Counted from the stretch's first letter, positions 1 to 6,020 are shown. The stretch is DNA of 9,076 nt from an uncultured Anaerovibrio sp. (GCA_900768695.1 CAAGDY010000013.1:1-9076), one strand, 5' to 3'. Made by a program: numbers and translations. The notes: generated from the sequence alone by a model not told the origin.

Positions 1-1325
1 GAAGCATGGGACAGGGAGTGGGTCACGCCACTGCCATCGCCGATGATATACAGTCCCTTGTACCTGCTCTCCAGATTCTCATCCAGCTCCACCTCCATGT
101 TGTAGAACTTGACCTCTACGCCGTAGAGCAGTGTATCATCATTGGCTGTGCCGGGAGCAATCTTGTCCAGGGCATAAATCATCTCCACAATGCCGTCCAG
201 AATCCTCTTTGGCAGTACCAGACTCAAATCCCCCGGCGATGCCGCCAGCGTCGGTGTCACAAACCCTTCTGCCATGCGCTTCTGCGTGGTGCGGCGTCCC
301 CTCACCAAATCCCCGAATCGCTGTACCAGGACACCGCCTCCCAGCATGTTGGACAGGCGGGCAATGCTCTCCCCGTAGCCATTGCTGTCCTTGAACGGCT
401 CCGAAAAATGCTTGGATACCAGCAGGGCAAAATTGGTGTTGCCGGTCTGCAATGACCTGTCCTCATAGCTGTGGCCATTGACCGTAATAATGCCGTTAGT
501 GTTTTCGCTTACTACGCTGCCGTAAGGATTCATGCAGAATGTACGCACCTTGTCCTCAAACTTTTCCGTCCGATAGACAATCTTGCTTTCGTACAGCTCA
601 TCCGTCAGGTGCGAAAAAATCTCCGCCGGCAGCTCTACCCTGACACCGATGTCCACACGATTCGACATGGTAGGAATCTCCAGCTCCCTGCAGGTGCGCT
701 CCATCCATTTGCTGCCACTGCGCCCTACCGAAACAATGCACCTGTCACATTCGTAACTTTTCTCTGCTGTGCGCACCCGGTAGCCATCCGCCAGCACGTC
801 GATCCCCTCCACCGGCGTCATAAAGAAAAAATCCACCCTGTCCTTCAGCTCGTTAAAAATATTTTCCAGCACGATATAGTTTTTATCCGTGCCAAGATGG
901 CGCACGGAGGCATCCAAAAGCTTCAGCTTGTTCTGCATGCAGGTCTTTTTCAGCCCCGTTCCCGCCGTAGAATACATTTTGGTGCCACTGCCGCCGTGGC
1001 CTGTGTTGATGCTGTCCACGTAGTACATCAGCTCCAGCGCAGTTTCCTTGCCGATATGCTCATACAGGGTGCCGCCAAAATCATTGGTAATATTATACTT
1101 TCCATCAGAAAAGGCACCTGCACCGCCAAAGCCGTTCATGATAGCGCAAGGGCGGCAGTTTATACAGCTTTTTACCTTTTTGCCATCAATAGGGCATTTG
1201 CGCTGTTCCAGCGACCTGCCCGCCTCGAATACAGCCACCTTCAAATCCTTGCTTCCCTGCACCAGCTCATAGGCGGAAAAAATGCCTCCCGGCCCCGCCC
1301 CGATAATAATCACATCATACTTCAT
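1..1325 (-). CDS. FAD-dependent dehydrogenase, COG2509 type (C-terminus cut by window edge)
   Basis: About 441 codons are visible, reading leftward from ATG at 1323-1325; the stop lies beyond the left edge, so the extreme C-terminus is missing. A GAGAAGGAGA ribosome binding site (1331-1340) fixes the start. The N-terminus is a Rossmann FAD/NAD-binding fold (DVIIIGAGPGG, residues 4-14, with FEAG at 33-36 closing it). A Cys cluster follows (C44, then CINCRPC at 54-60), then GFGGAGAFSDGK (65-76). Near the C-terminus, IIGDGSGVTHS (427-437) is the usual second FAD contact. This domain order matches the uncharacterised FAD-dependent dehydrogenases of COG2509, normally about 460 residues, so little is lost. 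It is probably a soluble cytoplasmic flavoprotein; no substrate can be assigned. It lies 208 bp downstream of trxA on the same strand, and a thioredoxin partnership is only a guess. The long opposite-strand reading frames over it are shadows. Confidence 0.88.
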   Translation of the reverse strand, partial: MKYDVIIIGAGPGGIFSAYELVQGSKDLKVAVFEAGRSLEQRKCPIDGKKVKSCINCRPCAIMNGFGGAGAFSDGKYNITNDFGGTLYEHIGKETALELMYYVDSINTGHGGSGTKMYSTAGTGLKKTCMQNKLKLLDASVRHLGTDKNYIVLENIFNELKDRVDFFFMTPVEGIDVLADGYRVRTAEKSYECDRCIVSVGRSGSKWMERTCRELEIPTMSNRVDIGVRVELPAEIFSHLTDELYESKIVYRTEKFEDKVRTFCMNPYGSVVSENTNGIITVNGHSYEDRSLQTGNTNFALLVSKHFSEPFKDSNGYGESIARLSNMLGGGVLVQRFGDLVRGRRTTQKRMAEGFVTPTLAASPGDLSLVLPKRILDGIVEMIYALDKIAPGTANDDTLLYGVEVKFYNMEVELDENLESRYKGLYIIGDGSGVTHSLSHA

Positions 1326-1344
1326 GCCAATCTCCTTCTCTTTT

Positions 1345-1403
1345 CAAAACTGCCAAAACTCCCACAAAAAAATTACCACAAAAAAACTGCCGCAAAATAG
1401 TGT
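1345..1403. repeat. Degenerate A-tract tandem repeat, period about 14 bp, in the flavoprotein leader
   Basis: Three 14-bp units can be read at 1362-1375, 1376-1389 and 1390-1403. Each starts CCAC or CCGC and continues with an A tract; the first two match at 12 of 14 positions. A looser CAAAACTGCC/AAAACTCCC pair precedes them from 1345. On the transcribed (minus) strand this gives several T tracts within the 5' leader of the flavoprotein gene. It could be slippage-derived spacer or part of a leader structure. Confidence 0.5.
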
Positions 1404-1425
1404 ACAAAAACCAACATGCAGCAGT
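1386..1425 (-). terminator. Terminator-like hairpin between trxA and the flavoprotein gene
   Basis: On the minus strand ACTGCTGC (1425-1418) pairs with GCGGCAGT (1393-1386) as 7 Watson-Crick pairs plus one G-U, across a 24-nt loop. A run of T follows directly (complement of the A run at 1380-1385). It could end the trxA transcript, or act as an attenuator, because it lies inside the leader of the downstream flavoprotein gene. The right arm can also pair with an upstream segment (AACTGCCG, minus strand 1464-1457). The long loop makes it weaker than the other terminators here. Confidence 0.45.
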
Positions 1426-1508
1426 AACTGCACAATTGGTTATAGACAACTATTTTCGGCAGTTGGTAGAAACATCCTTCCATATCAAAGACCTATATAA
1501 CCTCTGAA

Positions 1509-1537
1509 ATGTTACCAGAAAAACAGCTATTTGTCAA
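1509..1537 (-). promoter_or_regulatory. Sigma-A-type promoter for the flavoprotein gene, overlapping the trxA stop
   Basis: The minus strand shows a perfect TTGACA -35 (1537-1532), a 17-bp spacer and TAACAT (1514-1509) as a 4/6 match to the -10. The -35 spans the trxA stop codon. Transcription would start near 1502, giving a leader of about 177 nt. Because the -35 partly encodes the end of trxA, some of the match could be chance. Confidence 0.5.
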
Positions 1538-1845
1538 GCCTGAAGCAGTGCCAGAACCTCTTCCTTCGGCTTGACGCCTATAGACCTCTTAACGGCCTTG
1601 CCGCCCCTGAACACCATCAGCGTCGGTATGCTCATGACTTCAAAGCGGGCGGCCAGTGCCTCCTGCTCAGACACATTTACCTTGCCTACCTTGATATCGC
1701 CACATTCCTCTGCAATCTCATCCACAACAGGCCCCATTATCTGGCACGGACCGCACCAGACCGCCCAAAAATCCAGCAGTACAGGCTTATCTGACTGCAG
1801 TACCTCGGCCGCAAAGTTTTCCTCCGTAATGTCAATAACCGCCAT
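1534..1845 (-). CDS. trxA: Thioredoxin
   Basis: A complete 103-residue thioredoxin, the usual length for bacterial TrxA. It reduces protein disulfides in the cytoplasm and is itself recharged by thioredoxin reductase, which is not in this window. The redox-active WCGPC sits at residues 30-34 (Cys31, Cys34), inside DFWAVWCGPC with the buried Asp25. The cis-proline loop is SIPT (72-75, Pro74), and VFRGGK at 78-83 is the usual beta-hairpin before the last helix. All key residues are present. The ATG at 1845 follows AAGGAGGAAC (1850-1859), a very strong ribosome binding site. It lies 86 bp downstream of the ZIP transporter on the same strand with no convincing promoter between, so the two are probably co-transcribed. 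The flavoprotein gene follows after 208 bp and appears to have its own promoter. Confidence 0.97.
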   Translation of the reverse strand: MAVIDITEENFAAEVLQSDKPVLLDFWAVWCGPCQIMGPVVDEIAEECGDIKVGKVNVSEQEALAARFEVMSIPTLMVFRGGKAVKRSIGVKPKEEVLALLQA

Positions 1846-1931
1846 TTCAAGTTCCTCCTTACCTGTTCATCACATATGTATTGCCTGCATATTGCATACG
1901 AACTACCTACTGCCCAAAGCACACCGGCCCA

Positions 1932-2714
1932 TCACCCCAGGGCCACATCCAGCACCATCATCACACTAAAGCCCACGGCAAACATCAGCGTGCCGATGTT
2001 GGAATGATGTCCCACAGACATTTCCGGTATCAGCTCCTCCACCACCACATAAATCATGGCCCCGGCCGCAAAGCTCAGAAGATATGGCAGGACAGGTATC
2101 ACCAGGCTGGCAAAGGCAATCGTCAGCACTGCCGCCACCGGCTCCACCGCACCGGAAAACACTCCCATGCCAAAGGCCTTCAGCATGCCTGCCCCCTCTG
2201 CCCTGAGCGGCAGTGAAACAATCGCCCCCTCCGGAAAATTCTGGATGGCAATGCCTATGGACAAGGCCAGAGCCGCCGCCAGGGTGATTTCCGAGGCCCC
2301 CGTCTGCCAGCCTGCATACACAACCCCCACGGCCATGCCCTCCGGGATATTGTGCAGTACCACAGCCAGCACCAGCATGATTCTCTTGGAAAAACTGCAA
2401 TGAGGCCCTTCCTGCTCGTCGCTGTTCATGTGCAGATGAGGAATGATATGGTCCAGGAGCAGCAGGAACAAAATCCCTGCCCACAGGCCGGTCACTGCGG
2501 GAATAAAAGCCAGCTGCCCCATATCCTCCGACTGCTCCATCGCCGGTATCAAAAGGCTCCAGATGGAGGCGGCCGTCATGACCCCTGCCGCAAAGCCCGT
2601 CAGACTCCTCTGCACCATGTCATTCAGCTGTCCCCGCAGGAAAAACACCATGGCCGCTCCCAGGGATGTGCCAAGAAAGGGAATCGCCAGTCCCTGTATC
2701 ACTTCATTGCTCAT
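1932..2714 (-). CDS. ZIP-family divalent metal transporter (GufA-like)
   Basis: A complete 260-residue polytopic membrane protein of the ZIP family, which moves Zn2+ or related divalent metals (Fe2+, Mn2+) into the cytoplasm. The two signature metal-binding helices are clear: HNIPEG at 121-126 (TM4) and QNFPEG at 158-163 (TM5), followed by EELIPE at 226-231. About eight hydrophobic segments fit the family. A short polar loop between TM3 and TM4 (HLHMNSDEQEGPHC, 93-106) carries His, Asp, Glu and Cys and could bind metal. Gln rather than His opens the TM5 motif, as in GufA/ZIP11-like members. The start at 2714 follows GGTGGT with rather long spacing (about 12 nt), so initiation may be modest. 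It is divergent from cstA across a 259-bp control region and is probably co-transcribed with trxA. The metal cannot be told from sequence. Confidence 0.93.
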   Translation of the reverse strand: MSNEVIQGLAIPFLGTSLGAAMVFFLRGQLNDMVQRSLTGFAAGVMTAASIWSLLIPAMEQSEDMGQLAFIPAVTGLWAGILFLLLLDHIIPHLHMNSDEQEGPHCSFSKRIMLVLAVVLHNIPEGMAVGVVYAGWQTGASEITLAAALALSIGIAIQNFPEGAIVSLPLRAEGAGMLKAFGMGVFSGAVEPVAAVLTIAFASLVIPVLPYLLSFAAGAMIYVVVEELIPEMSVGHHSNIGTLMFAVGFSVMMVLDVALG

Positions 2715-2749
2715 AATAAGCTGTCACCACCTAAATGAATTATTATTTG

Positions 2750-2760
2750 ATTATATTCTA
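2750..2760 (-). promoter_or_regulatory. Probable -10 region of the ZIP transporter promoter
   Basis: On the minus strand TAGAATATAAT (2760-2750) contains two overlapping -10 candidates, TAGAAT and a perfect TATAAT, 35-45 bp before the start codon. No good -35 lies 16-18 bp upstream; GACAAA at 17 bp before TAGAAT is the nearest. A weak or activator-dependent promoter is possible. Confidence 0.4.
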
Positions 2761-2869
2761 CCACATAATTAGGATATTTTGTCTGAAAAGCGGAAAAAAA
2801 TCTACATATTAACTAAATTTCAATTATTAATTACTTTATAAAATTAACCGTTATTTTTTTACGAATTTT

Positions 2870-2898
2870 TTGACTTTTACCGCGCATAGTGCTAGTAT
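2870..2898 (+). promoter_or_regulatory. Sigma-A-type promoter for cstA
   Basis: TTGACT (2870-2875), a 17-bp spacer, then TAGTAT (2893-2898) match the consensus 5/6 and 5/6 at ideal spacing. Transcription would start near 2905 and leave a leader of about 69 nt before the cstA start at 2974. It is the best promoter in the divergent region. Confidence 0.75.
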
Positions 2899-2918
2899 AT
2901 AGTCGTAATAAGTATTAT

Positions 2919-2951
2919 TTATAATCATTTAGGTGTACATTATGATTATAA
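2919..2951. promoter_or_regulatory. Inverted repeat in the cstA leader, possible operator or mRNA hairpin
   Basis: A perfect 10-bp inverted repeat, TTATAATCAT (2919-2928) and ATGATTATAA (2942-2951), flanks a 13-bp centre. The right arm overlaps a separate perfect palindrome, GATTATAATC (2944-2953). It lies just downstream of the inferred cstA transcription start, where a bound repressor would block transcription. As RNA it would be an AU-rich hairpin upstream of the cstA ribosome binding site. The arms contain TTATAAT and ATTATAA, which resemble half-sites of Fur/PerR-family operators, but they are spaced far wider than the 7-1-7 arrangement. The spacer is AT-rich, so chance contributes. Confidence 0.45.
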
Positions 2952-3010
2952 TCTATTTAAGGGGGTATCTTATATGTATTCATTCCTTGCATGTCTTGCC
3001 CTGCTGGTGA
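2942..3010 (+). other. Possible 22-codon upstream ORF overlapping the cstA start
   Basis: An ATG at 2942 follows AGGTG (2931-2935) at a normal ribosome-binding distance. It opens a frame beginning MIIIYLRGYL and ending at TGA 3008-3010, out of frame with and overlapping the first 37 bases of cstA. The start codon lies in the right arm of the inverted repeat. Translation could couple to, or interfere with, cstA. Nothing else shows it is expressed, and the Ile-rich start may only reflect AT-rich DNA. Confidence 0.2.
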
Positions 3011-4386
3011 TAGGATTTTTCATCTACGGCAAGATTGTCGACACGGTCTTCAAGCCTACTGATGAGCCTACGCCTGCTGTCCGCATTAACGATGGCGTTG
3101 ACTACATCCCGCTTCCTACCTGGAAGGTATTCATGATTCAGCTTCTGAATATTGCCGGCCTGGGCCCTATCTTTGGTGCGCTGGGTGGCGCTCTCTGGGG
3201 GCCGAGCGTTTACCTGTGGATTGTCTTTGGTACGATTTTCGCCGGTGGCGTGCATGACTATATGTCCGGCATGATTTCCCTCCGGGAAAACGGCAAAAGT
3301 ATTTCCGAGGTAGTAGGCAAATATCTGGGCAGCCTGATGCTGCATGTCATGCGTCTTTTCTCCGTGGTACTGCTGGTTCTGGTGGGAACCGTGTTCATGA
3401 CCGGCCCGGCCAACCTGCTGGCCATGCTCACGGGCATGGACCCTACCATGTGGCTGCTGATTGTCCTGGCCTATTATTTCCTGGCCACCCTTCTGCCGAT
3501 TGACACCCTGATAGCGCGTTTTTACCCGCTGTTCGGTGCCTGCCTGCTCATCATGGCCTTCGGCATCATGGCCGCCATGCTGACAGGCGTAGGCGGGCAT
3601 ACAATGCCGGAGCTGACCCTGCAGAACCTGCACCCGAAGGATTTGCCAATCTGGCCGCTGATGTTCATCACCGTGGCCTGCGGTGCCGTTTCCGGCTTCC
3701 ATTCCACCCAGTCGCCGCTCATGGCACGCTGTCTGAAGAGTGAGCGCATGGCCCGCCCTGTTTTCTATGGCGCTATGGTGGCCGAGGGTGTGATTGCCCT
3801 CGTATGGGCCGCCGCAGGCGTTACCTTCTACGACAGCACCGGCGGACTGGCCGCCGCTATGGCTGATGTGGGCCAGAACAAGGCCGTGTACGAAATCTGC
3901 GTCGGCTTCATGGGCTATGTAGGCTCCATTCTTGCTATGCTGGGCGTTATCGCCTGCCCGATTACCTCCGGCGATACCGCGTTCCGCTCTGCCCGCCTCA
4001 CCCTGGCTGACTGGGTCGGCCTTGAGCAGAGCAACAAGATTAAGCGCCTCTATCTGGCTGTGCCTCTTCTGACTATCGGCGGCTTCCTGTCCCAGATAAA
4101 CTTCACGATTATCTGGCGTTATTTTGCCTGGACAAACCAGACCCTCGCCATGATTGTTCTCTGGACCGGCGCTGTCTACATGTACAGGAAGTTCAAGGGA
4201 AGCAAGGCTTATCTGATAGCCGCGGTTCCGGCCACCTTTATGTCCGTGGTAACTACCACCTACATCCTGCAGGCCAAGGAGGGCTTACAGCTCCCTACTG
4301 CCTTCAGCTATCCTGCCGGCTTCGTCTTTGCGGCTCTGTTCCTGTTCCTCTTCCTGCGGGTAACCGTGCTGAAGAAGGAAAGCTGA
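2974..4386 (+). CDS. cstA: Short-form carbon starvation protein CstA (peptide/pyruvate transporter family)
   Basis: A complete 470-residue integral membrane protein of the CstA family; E. coli members (CstA, BtsT) are about 700 residues, so this is the short form. Family members take up peptides or pyruvate; which one this carries cannot be told. The N-terminal helix (1-19) is followed by a polar segment, then GPIFGALGGALWGP (64-77), FAGGVHDYM (89-97), GFHSTQSPLMARC (241-253), SGDTAFRSARL (332-342) and FAWTNQTLA (384-392), all typical of the family core, with roughly a dozen membrane helices. The ATG at 2974 follows AAGGGGG (2959-2965). A strong promoter (2870-2898) lies upstream and a strong terminator (4434-4477) directly downstream, so it is likely monocistronic. 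The next gene is an Lrp/AsnC regulator on the same strand, a candidate for its control. No key segment looks damaged. Confidence 0.93.
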   Translation: MYSFLACLALLVIGFFIYGKIVDTVFKPTDEPTPAVRINDGVDYIPLPTWKVFMIQLLNIAGLGPIFGALGGALWGPSVYLWIVFGTIFAGGVHDYMSGMISLRENGKSISEVVGKYLGSLMLHVMRLFSVVLLVLVGTVFMTGPANLLAMLTGMDPTMWLLIVLAYYFLATLLPIDTLIARFYPLFGACLLIMAFGIMAAMLTGVGGHTMPELTLQNLHPKDLPIWPLMFITVACGAVSGFHSTQSPLMARCLKSERMARPVFYGAMVAEGVIALVWAAAGVTFYDSTGGLAAAMADVGQNKAVYEICVGFMGYVGSILAMLGVIACPITSGDTAFRSARLTLADWVGLEQSNKIKRLYLAVPLLTIGGFLSQINFTIIWRYFAWTNQTLAMIVLWTGAVYMYRKFKGSKAYLIAAVPATFMSVVTTTYILQAKEGLQLPTAFSYPAGFVFAALFLFLFLRVTVLKKES

Positions 4387-4433
4387 CGCAGGTACGGCGG
4401 GCACACATAAAAATATTTTAACGGCATAAAACT

Positions 4434-4477
4434 AACGGCTGCTGAAACAAAAATACTGTTGCGGCGGCCGTTTTTTT
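4434..4477 (+). terminator. Intrinsic terminator after cstA
   Basis: AACGGCTGCTG (4434-4444) pairs with CGGCGGCCGTT (4462-4472) as 11 bp with two G-U pairs, followed by T through 4477. It ends the cstA transcript 48 bp past the stop. The lrp-type promoter begins directly after its T tract. Confidence 0.88.
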
Positions 4478-4478
4478 G

Positions 4479-4507
4479 TTTACTTTTTTCTGTATACCCT
4501 TTATAAT
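4479..4507 (+). promoter_or_regulatory. Promoter of the Lrp/AsnC gene
   Basis: TTTACT (4479-4484), a 17-bp spacer and a perfect TATAAT (4502-4507) lie just after the cstA terminator. A perfect 10-bp palindrome, ATAATATTAT (4503-4512), overlaps the -10. An Lrp-family protein bound there could repress its own gene, though AT-rich palindromes of this size also arise by chance. Confidence 0.7.
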
Positions 4508-4528
4508 ATTATTAGAAGAGGTGATTTT

Positions 4529-4984
4529 ATGTATAAATTAGATAAGATAGATAAGGCCCTCCTGAAGCTGTTACAGGAAAACGGCCGTGCTACCATTTCC
4601 AGCCTGAGCAATGCAGTTTCCCTGTCCATGCCGGCTGTCAGCGAGCGTGTCAAGCGGCTGGAGGCCTCCGGTGTCATCCAGAAGTTCACCACCCTGCTGA
4701 ACCCTTCCCTTGTGGACAAACAGCTTATGGCTCTGGTGCAAATCGGCTTTAACCTGCAGAGGCATGCGGACAGCTTCGTCGATTTCGTCGAAACTGAAAA
4801 AGATATCAAGGAATGCTACCGCATCACCGGCAACTACGAGTATACCCTGAAGGTGCAGACCAACAACACCAGCACCCTGGCAGAGCTCCTGAACCGCATC
4901 AAGGCCCAGCCGGGTGTCAACAAGACCCATTCCATCGTTGTGCTTTCCTCCATTATCGACAGGCCGTCCGTCACCATAACCTGA
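4529..4984 (+). CDS. Lrp/AsnC-family transcriptional regulator
   Basis: A complete 151-residue protein of the usual length for feast/famine regulators, which bind DNA as dimers or octamers and sense amino acids or related metabolites. An N-terminal winged helix-turn-helix covers residues 1-60 (LDKIDKALLKLLQENGR opening it, then SMPAVSERVKRLEASGVI at 33-50 as the recognition region). The C-terminal ligand/oligomerisation (RAM) domain runs from about 65 to 140, with CYRITGNYEYTLKV (97-110) typical of the effector-binding turn. The ATG at 4529 follows AGAAGAGGTG (4514-4523). It has its own promoter and a terminator at 5011-5052. It sits immediately downstream of cstA and about 2 kb from brnQ. 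Branched-chain amino acid transport is a classic Lrp target, so either transporter could be regulated, but this is inference. Confidence 0.93.
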   Translation: MYKLDKIDKALLKLLQENGRATISSLSNAVSLSMPAVSERVKRLEASGVIQKFTTLLNPSLVDKQLMALVQIGFNLQRHADSFVDFVETEKDIKECYRITGNYEYTLKVQTNNTSTLAELLNRIKAQPGVNKTHSIVVLSSIIDRPSVTIT

Positions 4985-5010
4985 CAAGGCAACGGGACGC
5001 AACGGATAAG

Positions 5011-5052
5011 AAAAGGCTAAAGAGCGGCATGCCGCCGCACTTCAGCCTTTTT
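5011..5052. terminator. Bidirectional intrinsic terminator between convergent genes
   Basis: AAAAGGCTAAAG (5011-5022) pairs with CTTCAGCCTTTT (5040-5051) with one mismatch, and a nested stem GCGGC/GCCGC (5024-5028 and 5031-5035) lies inside. T residues follow on the plus strand. On the minus strand the stem is followed by TTTTCTTAT, so it may also end transcripts coming from the methyltransferase after they cross the repeat block. Confidence 0.85.
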
Positions 5053-5054
5053 GG

Positions 5055-5190
5055 TTGCCCTTACAACTTTGCTATGCCTGCAAATTGCTATGCTTGCAAA
5101 CTTTATTGCCCTTGCAGCTTTGCTGTGCCTGCAAATTTATTGCGCCTGCAAAGTCATTGCGCCTGCAAATTTTACTGTGCTTATAAAATT
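5055..5190. repeat. Degenerate tandem repeat, 14-21 bp units with TTGC...GCAA dyads
   Basis: About eight units start with TTGC, at 5055, 5069, 5085, 5106, 5120, 5140 and 5157, with a decayed one near 5176. Most end in TGCAAA, making a small dyad TTGC-N-GCAA in each. The two units at 5140 and 5157 share an identical 13-bp core, TTGCGCCTGCAAA. At a higher order, 5055-5084 and 5106-5135 match at 27 of 30 positions, and all three differences are A/G. The block fills the space between the terminator and the methyltransferase stop and overlaps its last codons. Transcribed from the minus strand it would be that gene's 3' untranslated region. Reading frames through it give Cys/Ala/Leu-rich repeats and are not genes. 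Confidence 0.75.
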
Positions 5191-6005
5191 GCCCTCTGCC
5201 TGTTGGCCTCATACAGCACAATGGCCGCCGCCGAGGCCACGTTCAGGGACTCCGCCTTGCCTGACATAGGAATATACACCTTGCTGGCGGCGGCCTCCAT
5301 AATCTCCGGCGAAATGCCGCCACCCTCATTGCCAAATACAATGGCGGTAGGGCTGTTGTACTCTGCCAGATAATGCTTCAGGGCCAGCTTGTCCAGAGCT
5401 GTGGCAATCATGTTCAGCTCATTGTCATGACAGGCATCTATAAAGGCGCTCCGCGTCACATTATCAAGAAACGGGATGTTGAAGATGGAGCCCATCGAGG
5501 AACGGACCACCTTGTCACTGAACAGGTCCACCGTTCCCTCCAGACAGACCACACCGGTACAGCCCAGGGCATCTGCCGTCCTGATAATCGTCCCTGCATT
5601 GCCCGGGTCCTGAATTCCATCCAGCACGGCCAGCAGGGGAGCATCCCCCCGCGGACAGCTCAGCACCTCCTGCCATGTGAAAAGCCTCTGCCCCATCACC
5701 AGCAGGATTCCCTGTCCATTTACCGTATCGGAGGCCTTGTTGTACAGCTCCCTCTCCATCTGGTATACGGGACAATCCCTTGCCTGCAGCTGCTCCACAA
5801 TCTGCACTACCCTCGGATTGCCGATGGCGCTGTCACTGACAAAGGCAAATCTCAGCGGCCACCCTGCCTGAACGGCCATTTCGGCCAGGCGCACCCCCTC
5901 TGCCACAAAAAGGCTTTCCTCCCTGCGGTATTTATGGGCATGCAGCTTTGATACCAGCTTTATCTTTGCGTTAGCATTGCTCTCTATACGCTCCAGCTTT
6001 TTCAA
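5181..6005 (-). CDS. SpoU/TrmH-family RNA 2'-O-methyltransferase
   Basis: A complete 274-residue protein that would methylate a ribose 2'-OH in rRNA or tRNA using S-adenosylmethionine. The N-terminal substrate-binding domain covers residues 5-105 (SKLHAHKYRREESLFVAEG, 19-37). The SPOUT knot domain follows: motif 1 GIQDPGNAGTIIRT (130-143, with Asn136 and catalytic Arg142), motif 2 VVRSSMGSIFNIPF (166-179), motif 3 FGNEGGGIS (224-232) and IPMSGKAESLNVASAAAI (245-262). Length and motifs fit 23S rRNA methyltransferases of the RlmB/TsnR/YsgA kind; the target base is not predictable. The start is TTG at 6005, preceded by AGAGGAG at correct spacing; an in-frame TGA lies just upstream, so no longer form is possible. 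In many Firmicutes a homologue sits between rplT and pheST. Here brnQ and a kinase-like gene separate it from rplT. A 10-bp repeat block lies directly upstream. Confidence 0.92.
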   Translation of the reverse strand: MKKLERIESNANAKIKLVSKLHAHKYRREESLFVAEGVRLAEMAVQAGWPLRFAFVSDSAIGNPRVVQIVEQLQARDCPVYQMERELYNKASDTVNGQGILLVMGQRLFTWQEVLSCPRGDAPLLAVLDGIQDPGNAGTIIRTADALGCTGVVCLEGTVDLFSDKVVRSSMGSIFNIPFLDNVTRSAFIDACHDNELNMIATALDKLALKHYLAEYNSPTAIVFGNEGGGISPEIMEAAASKVYIPMSGKAESLNVASAAAIVLYEANRQRAIL

Positions 6006-6020
6006 TATGCGCTCCTCTCA

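Noticed and set aside
471..1400. Long plus-strand open frame (309 codons) opposite the flavoprotein gene
   Set aside because: The minus strand encodes a clear FAD protein over the same span with a good ribosome binding site. The plus-strand translation shows no family motif, so it is an antisense shadow. The same applies to 6-455.
2980..3702. Minus-strand frame of 240 codons opposite cstA
   Set aside because: Low-complexity Gln/His/Gly-rich translation with no motif; cstA on the other strand is unambiguous.
4813..5373. Plus-strand frame with Cys/Ala-rich repeated peptide through the repeat block
   Set aside because: It begins inside the Lrp/AsnC gene, crosses a terminator and ends inside the methyltransferase gene. 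The repeated peptide only mirrors the DNA repeat.
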